Positions 56,601-63,789 of a DNA stretch of 64,000 bases are shown here, one piece after another. The notes below the pieces were generated by a model, which was given only the letters and a program-made list of their open reading frames with translations, was not told the origin of the DNA and searched no databases. The translations under genes were made by a program, and so were the position numbers. How positions within the stretch are numbered: position 1 is the stretch's first letter; each line of letters starts with the position of its first letter. Source of the stretch: Patiria pectinifera (taxonomy: Eukaryota > Echinodermata > Asteroidea > Valvatida > Asterinidae); contig CM057136.1 in the NCBI GenBank assembly GCA_029964075.1, positions 8,308,001 through 8,372,000 of the forward strand, given 5' to 3'.

Positions 56601-59600
56601 AAGAAGCAATGCTGAAGTCCAGGTGTGGTTGCACAAGTTTGAAGTAGAGTATCGATTATTGATGCGGAGTATGAATATAACACTTCATTGATTAAAGCTT
56701 TAGTCCCTCATTTGCAGCTATCCGAAAAGTAACTGGCGTAATTATTGTTGAAAAACCTACTTGGTTGAAAGATAGTAAGGGGACTAAACTCCCTGTGAAA
56801 TTATTCTTTCTGGCAAGCTGTCATTTTGAAGTAACCAACAAAAGAAGGCCTTTCCAACGGTGCTTCTTAAGACACACTGTAGAAATTTAAATTAGTAGTT
56901 TGTTTTGTTATTGGGCAAAGCACGCGCAAGCATTGGCACAACGCACACGCGGTTGCTATAATTCGTCGGATCAGTGTGTGACATCCCGTTGCTGCAATCG
57001 GCTCAGTGAGAACGTGTCTCGGCCGCTGAATTCGGGCCCAATTCAAAACATGATTCAGCAACTTTTGATTTGAAATTGAGATCCTAGAATTCTGTTTTTC
57101 TCGGAATATACAGCTGAAGCTGAGCTGAAACTTCATCAGGTTGGTTGTTCAGTACCCTTCTTTAGATTTTGAGCACTTTTCTTGCTTCAAACGAACAAAA
57201 AACACAAATTACAAATGATGGACTATATCCTTAATAAACCTCAGTTACAAAGGAGACGTAGTCACCTTCAGCATTGCCAAATATTGCATCCCTTTGCATA
57301 TCTGCCAGGCGAAGGACAGCAGATCCCGATTGTTCCAGACGATCTGGGCCCTGGCGGCTTCGTCGTGAATTTTGTCGTAGATGTGCAGCGAAGCGTCGTC
57401 GTCCTGATCAACAGCCGTCGAGCGGTTCCGCCGCAGAAAGTCGCGAAGGCAGCCGTGGCGGCAGTATTCCACGATGACATAGAGTGGACCTGCCGGAATA
57501 TAATCAATTGCATAATCGCTGACGGCTGAACAATGCTCAAGTCTGGTAGACTTCAAAATTTAAAAAAAATGATTGTTGTCTTTACGGTGAGCCAGCTTAC
57601 CTTTTTGCGTTGACGCACCCAAAAGCTTGACAACGTTTGGATGGCTCAGATCCTTGAGGAGGTTCATCTCGGTAATAAGATCTTGCAAGTCATCCGCGGA
57701 GTATGAACCTGAAGCGCAAAATTAGACATGAGCGTGGGATTGCAGGAAGATCGACTATTCAGTTATTTGATAGACTATGCCTGACTCGATGAGGGCATCT
57801 TGAACAGCGCCCCCGTTGACAGATGGTGTTTAGTCCAATGCACCTTAAGCAGCGCCCCCTTGAGTCAGATTAAGGTCCATCCCCTCCCACGTGTCTCGAC
57901 ACACCATGTACCTGTAGTGTTGTAGTCGCGGTGGTTACGAAGGATCACAAGTCATCACAAGTCCATCACATGTAAATCGCACATCTTCCAGTCCCAAGTT
58001 AACTCGTGGGTTATAATAATAATAATAATAATTACCCTGGATTGGACATTTGGGAGACATCCCCACAGACTTGTGCACAACATTTTTTTTAAACTTAAAT
58101 GTGCCCTAACCCAATATTCCCTTGTCCTTTTTCCACGAATTTCGGTATGTTTACTATCAGACCACAGATTATTTGCATGGATTATTTGCTGGAGGTAAGT
58201 AATCCTCAAGCATTCCTTTGGTATTCTTGATACCGGCGTTACTTGTGGCCGGACTTCACATGTACTTGTGACCAATGTGATTGAAATTTACAATGCAAAA
58301 CTTCCACATTACGTCATATAATATGAAAACCTCAAGTCCTCTATCCAGGTCTTTAGTCTCTGCATGTAAAAAAAAAAAAAAAAAAGTCTGTTACCTTCCC
58401 AGCATTGAACAATGCCGGTACCATTTTAACACTCTGTATGTATGCTAACTAAACACTTGAACGAACTCTTTGTCAAATGACGGACTTCAACATCTAATGC
58501 TTGGTTCACACATTCCCAAATTATTGCCACGAATACCTTGATGTATCCCGAATAAAAATTAATAATGGCATCATGAGAAATTAACCCCGATTCGCTGTTT
58601 GTAAGAACAACTTAAGAATGGCACAAAAATAATCACACACTAGGAACGAATTGGAAGCCAAATTAAACCGAACCAAGCTGAATGATTGCGATTTAGTGCA
58701 GAATAAAACTGAATTGTCAAGAATAACATATGAATAACTCAAGAATCATCCAGAATGACCCAGAATTTTGCCGATTTAGTGTATTTGTAAGTTATTCTAA
58801 TAATATTTATACATTTCTTGATACATTTGTAATGATTCGGCACGATTCTGGACTGTTAGCACCTAAAGTAACTGTACAAAACTTGTAAGAATGCTGTACG
58901 AATATCCAGAATGCTATAAGAATATCCAGAATTACAGTTATGAATACAACAAGAATATAAACCAAGATTTAAAATTGGTTTCCCCGAATCACCCCGAAAA
59001 TTTTGAACATGTTCAAATTGGTCGGGGCGCTTCCTGATCTTTCACGATCTTTCACCGAACTAACACAATCATCCTGAGGCAGCCAAGAACCATCCAAGAT
59101 TTACTCAAGAATTGCTACTCTTGGCGATTCGGCTTAAAAAAATGGGGAATGTGTGAACCTAGCATTAAATAACTGTATGGAAATTGTAACAATTTCCAGA
59201 ATCCTGTAAGAATATCCAGAATTAGTTATGAATACAACAAGAATAAACCAAGAATTGAAATTAGTTCCCGAATCACCCCGACAATTTTGAACATGTCCAA
59301 ACTTATAAGATGGAATTTTTGCGCCGGGGTGATATAAATCAAATTAGGTTTTGCCTTTCACCAACGTTTAAACACTGTATACTCAGTGTGTTACTTCCCG
59401 AGTGAAAGTTGAAAAAAAATAACTCGGGTGGGACTCAAACCCATGACCTCCTGCTTTTTAGTGCAGATGTCTTACCACTCGACCACCGAGCTAACGGGAT
59501 CGGTTGGCCAGTTTGAATCTAATGTAACACACCGAGTATACAGTGTTTACGTCGGTGAAGGGCAAAACCTAATTTGATGTCCAAAATTGTCGTGGCGCTT

Positions 59601-62600
59601 CCCGATCATCTTTCACCGAACTAACAGAATCATCCCGAGGCAGCCAAGAACAGCTCCCAGATTTACTCAAGAATTGGTATACACTATTGACACTTACCTT
59701 TGAGCATTTTCACAGCTACCGTGGTGTACCCAGTGTGTCCCCGTAGGCTGAGTGCCTGGGCCCGCACCACGCAGCCAAACTCCCCCTCCCCGAGGACCTT
59801 GTCCAGCACAAGATTCCGACGAGGAAACTCCCACTTCGGGTCGAACTAAAGACAAACGAGGACATTACAAAATTCTAGACATTTTTCACTTTCTGGACAC
59901 TGTCACGAGATTTCGGACGGATATAAACACCCATCCTACATTGATGTACGCACGATACAGGTTGTAGTCGAAAACCAATTAATAAAGGTATATTGCATGT
60001 GGGGTTTTGGAATATTTTCAAATTACCTCTTGAAGTCAGATAACCAATCCACCATACAAACTTTACTTACGGTGCGTCTTAAGACGCACCGCTGGAAAGG
60101 CCTTCTTTCGTTGATTACTTCAAAATGACAGCTTGCCAAAAAGAATAAATTCACAGGGAGTTTAGTCCCCTTACTATCTTTCAACCAAGTATGTTTTTCA
60201 ACAATAATTACGCCAGTTACTTTTCAAATGGCTGCAAATGATGGATTATAGCTTTAATTCCATTAATGTTAACAACAAGAGTTATTTATGATCAAAAGTA
60301 GGACTTGTTTTTTTTTGACACATAGTATATAAAACCTGCTCGAACAGGGGAAAATCAGTACAGACCTCAGTTTTTAACCGTGTGACGGAGCCCTTGCTAA
60401 GATGCAGCCCATCGTCTGAACACTCTGACAGCACCGAGTTGAGGCGCGAGTCCGACCCCCCGATGAACACGGGCGGCTTGTAGTCACGACTAGAGAAGAG
60501 CCGTCGGAGTGGGGAACCGCGACTGGCCCGTTTGTAGACGAGGACAGCAAAGGCGCACAACACCAAAAAAGCCATCACTATAGCGATCAGGCTGTTACAG
60601 TAAGTACACTCATCGGTGCTAGATCCGTCTGGCTGGGAGACTAAGAGGCTTGGGCTCACTGTTGTCAGAAGTGAATAGGGAACCAGACCTATTGTGGTTG
60701 CTGCACATACAAAAAACACCAACGATTATGCGACTTTCATAATGCTGTCCGGTACCGTGCCTTGGTGAAAGTCAGTTCTGCGCAGTGGAGCGTCCCTCGC
60801 CATTTACATTCTGTGGCGTGGGTTCCAATCCCACCCAAGCTGATATTAGGCCATCAGCCTGGGGGTTTGGTCAGTATCAAATCAGGGCATCAATGATTAG
60901 GATGCGCAAGGTATGCCGCCCCTAGAGTGGTAACAAGCATTTTGATTAATTGGAATCTCGGTGTACACAGTGTAACAGTTTTGACTTTTTTTGTGGAAAC
61001 AATTATTCAAGGCGCATGTTGCAAACATCGTTTAACATAATTTAGTATAGGAAAAGATTGAGGCGAGTGAGTGGGATCGGATTGGAGTCGTGTCTTGATA
61101 CGGAGCGGTTATTTTCATTTTATCTTATATTTATTATTATTTTTTGTTGGGGGGGGGAGGATATTCGGTAGATGGAAATAGGTGCAAGGAATGATATTCA
61201 AGGGAAACCAAATCGAAAAGAAACTAAACTGCCGATGTACATATATGCCATCAGCCTCGGTCCAAAATTTTGTCCACCGGTATCAAATGAGGGAAATAAT
61301 CGTCATAGCGATTTTTGGCAAGGTATACACCCCTGTAGTTGGAAAAATACGTAATAGCATTGCAGTGGTTGCAGCTTTTCGGGTGTTTTCGGGTGCTTTT
61401 TTTTTTAAATGGCGACCAAAACATGCTTGTTACCACACATAAGTAATCCGGTAACAAGCATATTGGCGGCCATTTTGAAGAGAAAAAAAACAATTAAAAG
61501 TGATAACACCAAAACAACTGCCACCGCTCACACTGCAAAGTTATACACATTTTCCAACTCTAGATGTGCATACGTTGCCAAAAATCGCTATGAACATTGC
61601 GCCTTTCGATCATTTGATACCGGTGGCCCAACTCATGGATCGAAGCTGCATCAGGTGTTAGTGCTTCTAGTGGCCTGTAAACTCGGAAAGAATACAGTAC
61701 TTCTAGCCTTACACTCTTATCTTGTTAATCCCTTTGTCAACAAACTGGCCCCTGTTATCAGATAAAGCTGCTAATCCCCAGTCAATATCAGCTGTGTGAC
61801 AGCACATGTGGCTTTATTAGACTAAGTGTTAGGGATTATAAAGCCACTGCTTGGACAAAAGGATTAAGATAGATGAGAGGGCTGGCCAGTTTACAGTTAG
61901 ATTGACTGCTTTCTCTCGGAAGTTTCTAGTGGAGGTTACTCGCAATGGATAGCCTAATACGTACGATCAACACGTTGCTGCAGCACGGTGGTGTGTCGTT
62001 GCAAATTGACGGGCAGCCGTCTGTGTATACACGTGCACCCCGATCCATCGAAGTCGCAGGAGCACGGGCCTATGGCGCTCTTGATGCCCACGTTGTTGCC
62101 ATTTAGCGTCATAGAGAACACTGGACTGGCACCCATTGTCTCTACATTTTCGGGAAAAAAAAAGGATAAATAAAAGGAGAATGAAACAAAACTATAGCCA
62201 GTACATTTTGGGCGTCTGCATGCAGCCTATATTAAAAACAATGCTTCTACTTTTAAATGCTTTTGCGGACAAAGAGATCCACCCTTCGAGTAGACTGGTT
62301 CCCGGTTTCCTTAATTATAGATTCTTATAGAAGCGGAAACTTGTCTTATCTGTGCAGCCAGAAAAAAATATTGCAGGGCTGCCAACAATGCCAAATCTGT
62401 AGGGAATTTAACTCAACAAGGGCTGATTGTTATCGTTTGAATTAGCCTCATTTGTTTAACAACCTCTGTATTATAAGAAGAAAAAAAATTATTATCTATT
62501 TTGGTATTTACACACTGGTAAAAAGTATGGGCAATATGTATTAAAGCTGTTGGTGTTTGCCTGTGCCATGAAACATGCACCTTTGTGTTTGTCTATAAAT

Positions 62601-63661
62601 AGCCACCACAATTCGGGCGATTCACGATGCAGTGCGCCACCAAGAGTTTGCCATGGAGAGTCAACTTTTCAAGTTTACGGTCGACAAAATATGGCCCATT
62701 TGAATGAGTGTCAGTAGAAAACTTGAGCTATTATGTTATAGATAGGAGCATAGCGTTCTGCCGCCTTACAAAAAATCACCATATTCATACAAAGAAAAAA
62801 AAAGGGCAAACATATACTTGAATCATACGCTTACGAAACTACTGACCGGAAAAAACGAACAATTTCAAATGTCCCGCGCTGCGAATTTGTCGACCATCTC
62901 CCACAATGCACTGGGAAAAATGAACTCTCCGTGGCAAACTATTGGTGGTGCTCTGCACTGTGAATCGACCGAATTAACCGCAATCGTAAAAATTTGAAGA
63001 GCATTTTAAGCTCTGGCTTCTACATGTCACTTGGCGGTCGGTCGGTCAGTCGGTTTGTCTGTCTGTTCCCGGAAAATTGACCAAAATAAGGACCCATAAG
63101 TTTCCCAATACATGTACCAAATTACCAAAAAAAACCCAAAAAAAACCAAGCAAACAAATATAATAAATTCCTTACGGAAATTGATTATAACGTTATAGTC
63201 ATGTGGTACTAATACCAAATAACTACAAATCTAGGTATACATCTGAAGTACTGTGTTCCATATGTGCCATCGGTGTCGCATTTTTGGGACGTCGCATTTT
63301 TAAGCTCTGGCAGGGATTGTTTTGACAGATCTTATGCAAGACTTTCATGAAAGATGGCCAGAGCGTATTGAGCACTCGCATAATTTGTGTTCTTTTTCCG
63401 CGGGGAACTTTTGGTGTTGTCCTTTCTGTTGCCCACCTATGCAATCCTGCGGGCACAGCCGCGGATGAAGCCTTTCTAGATTGTCGCAGACGCCATCCGG
63501 GCAGGTCCTGAAGTCCGGCGAACACGTCGAGAAATCCTCGGAGCAGTTCTTGGTGTTTTGCTGCTGGCGCCACTTGCAGCGGCCGTCCGGTGCGCCGATG
63601 CCGCAGTGGCTGACGCAGTCCTCCCTGGCGTTGTGCCTGGAGCAAGTAGCTGGGGAGGCTT
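44496..63661 (-). CDS. ret: RET receptor tyrosine kinase, 12 exons, 5' part beyond window
   Basis: Twelve minus-strand exons join in frame into about 669 codons plus stop: 63661-63437, 62141-61965, 60700-60366, 59845-59698, 57708-57601, 57489-57266, 53783-53661, 51056-50986, 49461-49324, 48138-48039, 46410-46206 and 44653-44496. Order of domains: cysteine-rich domain, one transmembrane helix, kinase domain (P-loop GEGEFG, VAVK lysine, [11 protein letters not shown]), then a C-tail with DYLDL. In vertebrates RET is the signalling subunit for GDNF-family or GDF15 ligands with GFRalpha/GFRAL co-receptors. Ligand use in this animal is unknown. The four cadherin-like domains and signal peptide should lie to the right of the window. 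All catalytic residues are present, so the kinase looks active. Confidence 0.93.
44701..45423. mobile_element. TIR element in last RET intron, perfect 9-bp TSD
   Basis: The element begins TAGTCTGGTTCCC and ends GGGAACCAGACTA. It is flanked by identical AGTTATGGT (44692-44700 and 45424-45432). The core of about 700 bp has no sizeable conserved frame. The superfamily is uncertain, since 9 bp is longer than the hAT standard. Confidence 0.88.
45452..45520. repeat. Short telomere-like TTAGGG run with GGGGAACATAGG flank
   Basis: (TTAGGG)3-4 is followed by GGAACATAGGTATTGGGGAA. It is the same association as at 25537-25690 and the window start. It lies in the last RET intron. Confidence 0.8.
45617..46110. 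mobile_element. TIR element in last RET intron
   Basis: The left arm CAGGACGAGT..CAAATATCGGGACCATTGTT is mirrored on the right by AACAATCGCCCCGACATTTA. Further in, TTCATAAGCTTTCTTTTAGT on the left pairs with AAAAGAAAGCTTATGGATT on the right. The arms are about 200 bp and there is no transposase. Confidence 0.8.
46206..46410 (-). CDS. ret: RET exon, C-terminal tail 1
   Basis: The 205-nt exon (phase 0 to 1) starts exactly with [15 protein letters not shown], matching the human DYLDL motif (Y1015, a PLC-gamma docking site in vertebrates). A Ser/Ala/Asp-rich stretch follows, with [18 protein letters not shown], and the text ends VHLKE before donor ATAA/GTATGT. The longer open frame extending upstream to 46539 is intron read-through. 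Confidence 0.92.
46520..47640. other. RET intron; no feature supported
   Basis: Short open frames at 46868-47056 and 47134-47467 have no recognisable motif. The pair GGTTCGGGGCAAGCC (47233) and GGCTTGCCCCGAATC-like wording (47355) suggests a small inverted repeat of about 140 bp. Confidence 0.4.
47648..47918 (+). mobile_element. tRNA-derived SINE, second family
   Basis: The head reads GGCGTAGCGTACTTTCCTCG with B box GGTTCGAATCC at 47698-47708. The body runs through TTGCTTGGGTTTTCAGTCCC and CTCCCACCTCTAAAACTGTA, and the tail is (AAAT)n. It is antisense to RET within an intron. A related partial copy is at 60775-60870. Confidence 0.8.
48039..48138 (-). CDS. ret: RET exon, kinase C-lobe end
   Basis: The 100-nt exon (phase 2 to 0) encodes [20 protein letters not shown] then [21 protein letters not shown] is the kinase subdomain XI signature. 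The length equals human exon 18. Confidence 0.96.
48409..48674. mobile_element. MITE with GGCCAATTTCATAGAGCTGC ends
   Basis: The left end GGCCAATTTCATAGAGCTGC is mirrored by GCAGCTCTATGAAATTGGGCC. The inner arms TTACCGGCCAAAACTCCATG and CATGGAGTTTTGGCCGGTAA are also complementary. The segment ACATCACATGGAGTTTTGGC is duplicated in the right arm. Confidence 0.88.
48760..49187. mobile_element. TIR element, ATACACTCMACCAAAAAAGAAAGT family, copy 1
   Basis: ATACACTCCACCAAAAAAGA on the left and TCTTTTTTGGTTGAGTGTAT on the right are terminal. CAGTACAGAAATTCCTTAGC is mirrored by GCTAAGGAATTTCTGTACTG. It lies between RET exons at 48138 and 49324. A second copy starts at 63790. Confidence 0.88.
49324..49461 (-). 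CDS. ret: RET exon, kinase C-lobe 1
   Basis: The 138-nt exon (phase 2-2) encodes [20 protein letters not shown], then [20 protein letters not shown]. It is standard C-lobe text and the length equals human exon 17. The acceptor is CCCACTTTAG and the donor AACT/GTAAGA. Confidence 0.96.
49776..50152. mobile_element. TIR element related to repeat at 32268
   Basis: AGTCTCTGGTTTTTGGTATG (left) is mirrored by CATACCAGAAACCCGAGACT (right). The left half is the reverse complement of 32268-32433, including the GCCATGCGCGTCGGCAAAAT segment. Confidence 0.75.
50160..50985. other. RET intron; short tandem only
   Basis: A 22-bp GAGGGGTTGACACGGAGAGA-type unit is duplicated at 50657-50700. Nothing else is supported. 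Confidence 0.5.
50986..51056 (-). CDS. ret: RET exon, P+1 loop
   Basis: The 71-nt exon (phase 0 to 2) encodes [20 protein letters not shown] then KTD. The methionine at the human M918 position is kept. The next residues read APES, as in most receptor tyrosine kinases, where human RET has AIES. The length equals human exon 16. Confidence 0.96.
51293..51602. mobile_element. AAGGGCGGATCC-family TIR element, copy 3 (inverted)
   Basis: CAAGGGCGGATC opens the copy. The body, with GGCCCCGAAATTTTTTTGGA and TGCCTTTACTGCGACGTCAC, is the reverse complement of the copies at 13336 and 35319. The right end is degraded to a C-run followed by CTTG. It lies in a RET intron. Confidence 0.8.
51648..52201. mobile_element. 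TIR element with ~55-bp ends
   Basis: TTTCGCTCGTACCCGCCCGC on the left, continuing to GAGGACGCTGGGATACTCTGA, is mirrored on the right by TCAGAGTATCCCAGCGTCCT and GGTACGAGCGAAAC. The core is non-coding. It abuts the previous element. Confidence 0.8.
52392..52635 (+). mobile_element. tRNA-derived SINE, head shared with 18165
   Basis: TGGTGCTGTGGTCCAATGGC and the B box GGTTCGAATCC (52446-52456) match the head of the SINE at 18165. The body, with TGCACGTTAAAGAACCCAGT and AGAGAAGGGGTTTGCCCCGG, is different. It is antisense in a RET intron. Confidence 0.75.
52640..53285. other. RET intron; no feature supported
   Basis: No exon wording or clear repeat was found here. Confidence 0.5.
53288..53408. 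repeat. Imperfect palindrome
   Basis: GTGAAAGC..GATGCTGATTGGCTG on the left is mirrored by CAGCCAATCAGCCACTCAGCATC..GCGCTTTCAC on the right around a (AAATAAA) centre. It is MITE-like, about 370 bp from the activation-loop exon. Confidence 0.7.
53661..53783 (-). CDS. ret: RET exon, catalytic and activation loop
   Basis: The 123-nt exon (phase 0-0) encodes [20 protein letters not shown], then [20 protein letters not shown]. The catalytic Asp (HRD), Asn, the DFG metal-binding Asp and both activation-loop tyrosines (human Y900 and Y905 positions) are present. The length equals human exon 15. Confidence 0.97.
53790..54590. other. RET intron; no feature supported
   Basis: The open frame at 54036-54350 carries no recognisable domain. 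Confidence 0.5.
54598..55147. mobile_element. TTAA-flanked MITE, copy 1
   Basis: The element is flanked by TTAA (54594-54597 and 55148-55151). The ends AGGTATAGTCCATCA and TGATGGACTCTGGCT are inverted. It contains the hairpin CCAACGGTGCATCTTAAGAC / GCACCGTTGG at 54960-54990. TTAA targets are used by piggyBac and Kolobok transposases; the element itself is non-coding. Confidence 0.85.
55828..55979. repeat. Long palindrome, ~70-bp arms
   Basis: ACTCTGTTTAAGACCGGTGG with GAGTCTGGATGGGTGAT is mirrored by ATCACCCATCCAGACTC and CCGGTCTTAAACAGAGTGT around a 13-base spacer. The symmetry extends to GGGAATAAA / TTTATTCCC. Confidence 0.88.
55985..56460. repeat. Dispersed repeat, copy 2 (inverted relative to 8878-9200)
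   Basis: On the minus strand it reads CCTATTGGTCGAGAGCCTGT, CACGTGGCC, TCACACTACACCAGCCCAGC and AAACATGAAGTAAAATTG, parallel to 8878-9200. It carries about 85 extra bases around 56260-56340. Confidence 0.75.
56471..56649 (-). pseudogene. LINE reverse transcriptase fragment, frame-broken
   Basis: The minus strand reads [16 protein letters not shown], then two stops. In the next frame it reads [20 protein letters not shown] then [10 protein letters not shown]. The LVRPHLEYA...VQRRAARFV..DY....SVT.ML pattern is typical of non-LTR retrotransposon RT C-termini. It is in the same orientation as RET, inside an intron. Confidence 0.8.
56696..57230. mobile_element. TTAA-flanked MITE, copy 2 (inverted)
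   Basis: TTAA at 56692-56695 and 57231-57234 bound a reverse-complement copy of the element at 54598, with GCCAGTTACTT and TTTCAACCAAGTA.GTTTTTC wording mirrored. It ends 32 bp from the RET hinge exon's donor side (57266). Confidence 0.85.
57266..57489 (-). CDS. ret: RET exon, hinge and kinase-insert region
   Basis: The 224-nt exon (phase 1 to 0) encodes [20 protein letters not shown], an acidic insert with [20 protein letters not shown], and then [19 protein letters not shown]. Valine in YVIVEY is the gatekeeper, as in human RET (V804). The insert replaces the Gly/Ser-rich human one and is a few residues different in length (human exon 14 is 215 nt as I recall). Confidence 0.95.
57601..57708 (-). 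CDS. ret: RET exon, kinase helix C region
   Basis: The 108-nt exon (phase 1-1) encodes [20 protein letters not shown] followed by [15 protein letters not shown]. The Glu in ITEMN is the helix-C salt-bridge residue, and [10 protein letters not shown] is the beta-4 segment. The length equals human RET exon 13. Confidence 0.96.
58032..58168. repeat. Dispersed repeat, copy 2 of 2
   Basis: The text from ACCCTGGATTGGACATTTGG to TTTCCACGAATTTCGGTATG matches 637-770. It is preceded by an (AAT)n run. Confidence 0.75.
58850..59690. repeat. Two-copy segmental repeat (~300 bp), second copy interrupted
   Basis: TAAGAATATCCAGAATTA, GAATACAACAAGAATA, AATCACCCCGA.AATTTTGAA and TCACCGAACTAACA occur in order in 58866-59140 and again in 59166-59690. 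The second copy contains the palindromic insert at about 59300-59578. Confidence 0.8.
59338..59578. mobile_element. Palindromic element enclosing a tRNA-like sequence
   Basis: ATCAAATTAGGTTTTGCC..AAACACTGTATACTC (59338-59394) is mirrored by GAGTATACAGTGTTTAC..GGCAAAACCTAATTTGAT (59523-59578). Between the arms, on the minus strand, TAGCTCGGTGGTCGAGTGG and GGTTTGAGTCC form A- and B-box-like motifs of a degenerate tRNA. ATGTCCAAA occurs on both sides of the insertion, and the sister copy near 59010 lacks the insert. It sits 120 bp from the RET P-loop exon. Confidence 0.8.
59698..59845 (-). CDS. ret: RET exon, kinase N-lobe start (P-loop, VAVK)
   Basis: The 148-nt exon (phase 0 to 1) encodes [20 protein letters not shown], then [14 protein letters not shown], then [11 protein letters not shown]. 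The glycine loop GEGEFG and ATP-binding lysine are intact. The length equals human RET exon 12. The acceptor TTTGTCTTTAG and donor AAAG/GTAAGT are strong. Confidence 0.96.
60070..60253. mobile_element. TTAA-type MITE, copy 3 (partial)
   Basis: GGTGCGTCTTAAGACGCACC through TTTCAACCAAGTATG to GATGGATTATAGC then TTAA (60254-60257) is the right half of the element at 54598. The left half is missing. Confidence 0.8.
60366..60700 (-). CDS. ret: RET exon, extracellular stem, transmembrane helix, juxtamembrane
   Basis: The 335-nt exon runs phase 1 to 0, with acceptor TTTTGTATGTGCAG and donor GAG/GTCTGT. It opens with about 30 residues of stem rich in S, T and L, then DECTYC, the counterpart of the human C630/C634 pair. 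The helix [17 protein letters not shown] follows, with a YKR stop-transfer. The cytoplasmic juxtamembrane part (about 50 residues) is Ser/Arg-rich and contains [11 protein letters not shown]. The reading ends KTE before the kinase exon. A weaker phase-compatible acceptor near 60650 would shorten the stem. Confidence 0.9.
60775..60870 (+). mobile_element. tRNA-derived SINE head, related to 47648
   Basis: GCGCAGTGGAGCGTCCCTCG and the B box GGTTCCAATCC (60821-60831) parallel the SINE at 47648. The copy ends near 60870. It is antisense in a RET intron. Confidence 0.6.
60880..61273. other. RET intron; no feature supported
   Basis: AT-rich with a G-run at 61148. Nothing recognisable. Confidence 0.5.
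61274..61626. mobile_element. Near-complete palindrome, ~170-bp arms
   Basis: CCACCGGTATCAAATGAGG at the left is mirrored by TCATTTGATACCGGTGG at the right. CATAGCGATTTTTGGCAAGG pairs with TTGCCAAAAATCGCTATG. The centre carries GCTTGTTACC..GGTAACAAGC. It is MITE-like. Confidence 0.85.
61965..62141 (-). CDS. ret: RET exon, cysteine-rich domain part 2
   Basis: The exon begins after GAAAATGTAG with [16 protein letters not shown] and continues [20 protein letters not shown], aligning to the GIKAGYGTCNC..KCFC block of human RET. Phase 1 at both ends agrees with its neighbours. The 3' boundary is uncertain. I favour the donor GATC/GTACGT at 61964, which adds a stretch [20 protein letters not shown]. 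An alternative phase-1 donor (ACGT/GTATAC) would end the exon near 62031 and lose the last cysteine. Confidence 0.8.
62142..62608. other. RET intron; no feature supported
   Basis: The short plus-strand frames here show no motif. TAGACTGGTTCCCGG at 62291 echoes the ends of the element at 44701. Confidence 0.5.
62609..62975. mobile_element. TIR element family AATTCGGGCGATTC, copy 3
   Basis: CAATTCGGGCGATTCACGAT and TGTGAATCGACCGAATT are the ends. The body matches 31325-31692 nearly base for base. It lies in a RET intron. Confidence 0.88.
63437..63661 (-). CDS. ret: RET exon, cysteine-rich domain part 1
   Basis: The 225-nt exon is phase 1 at both ends. Its acceptor is TTTCTGCAG before 63661 and its donor CATAG/GTGGGC at 63437. 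It encodes [19 protein letters not shown], then GRCKWRQ, ending [17 protein letters not shown]. Ten cysteines and the FSTCSP..TCPDG.CD..E....CPQDC pattern match vertebrate RET. By length it seems to combine what are two exons (8 and 9) in human RET, judged from memory. The longer open frame over 63223-63804 is a different reading frame of the same DNA. Confidence 0.93.
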
Positions 63662-63789
63662 CTGCAGAAAAAGGATAGATGTGATCCAACACAACAACAA
63701 ATGAGTAACAAGTACGTTTTAGTGACCTGCCATTTAACAGAATCTGAAAATGGGAAACCAATATGAACAATCAACATTTTTACCACCAA

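Noticed and set aside
59425-59500. Functional tRNA gene on the minus strand
   Set aside because: A- and B-box-like motifs exist, but the acceptor stem does not pair, the anticodon arm is irregular and the T-stem has a mismatch.
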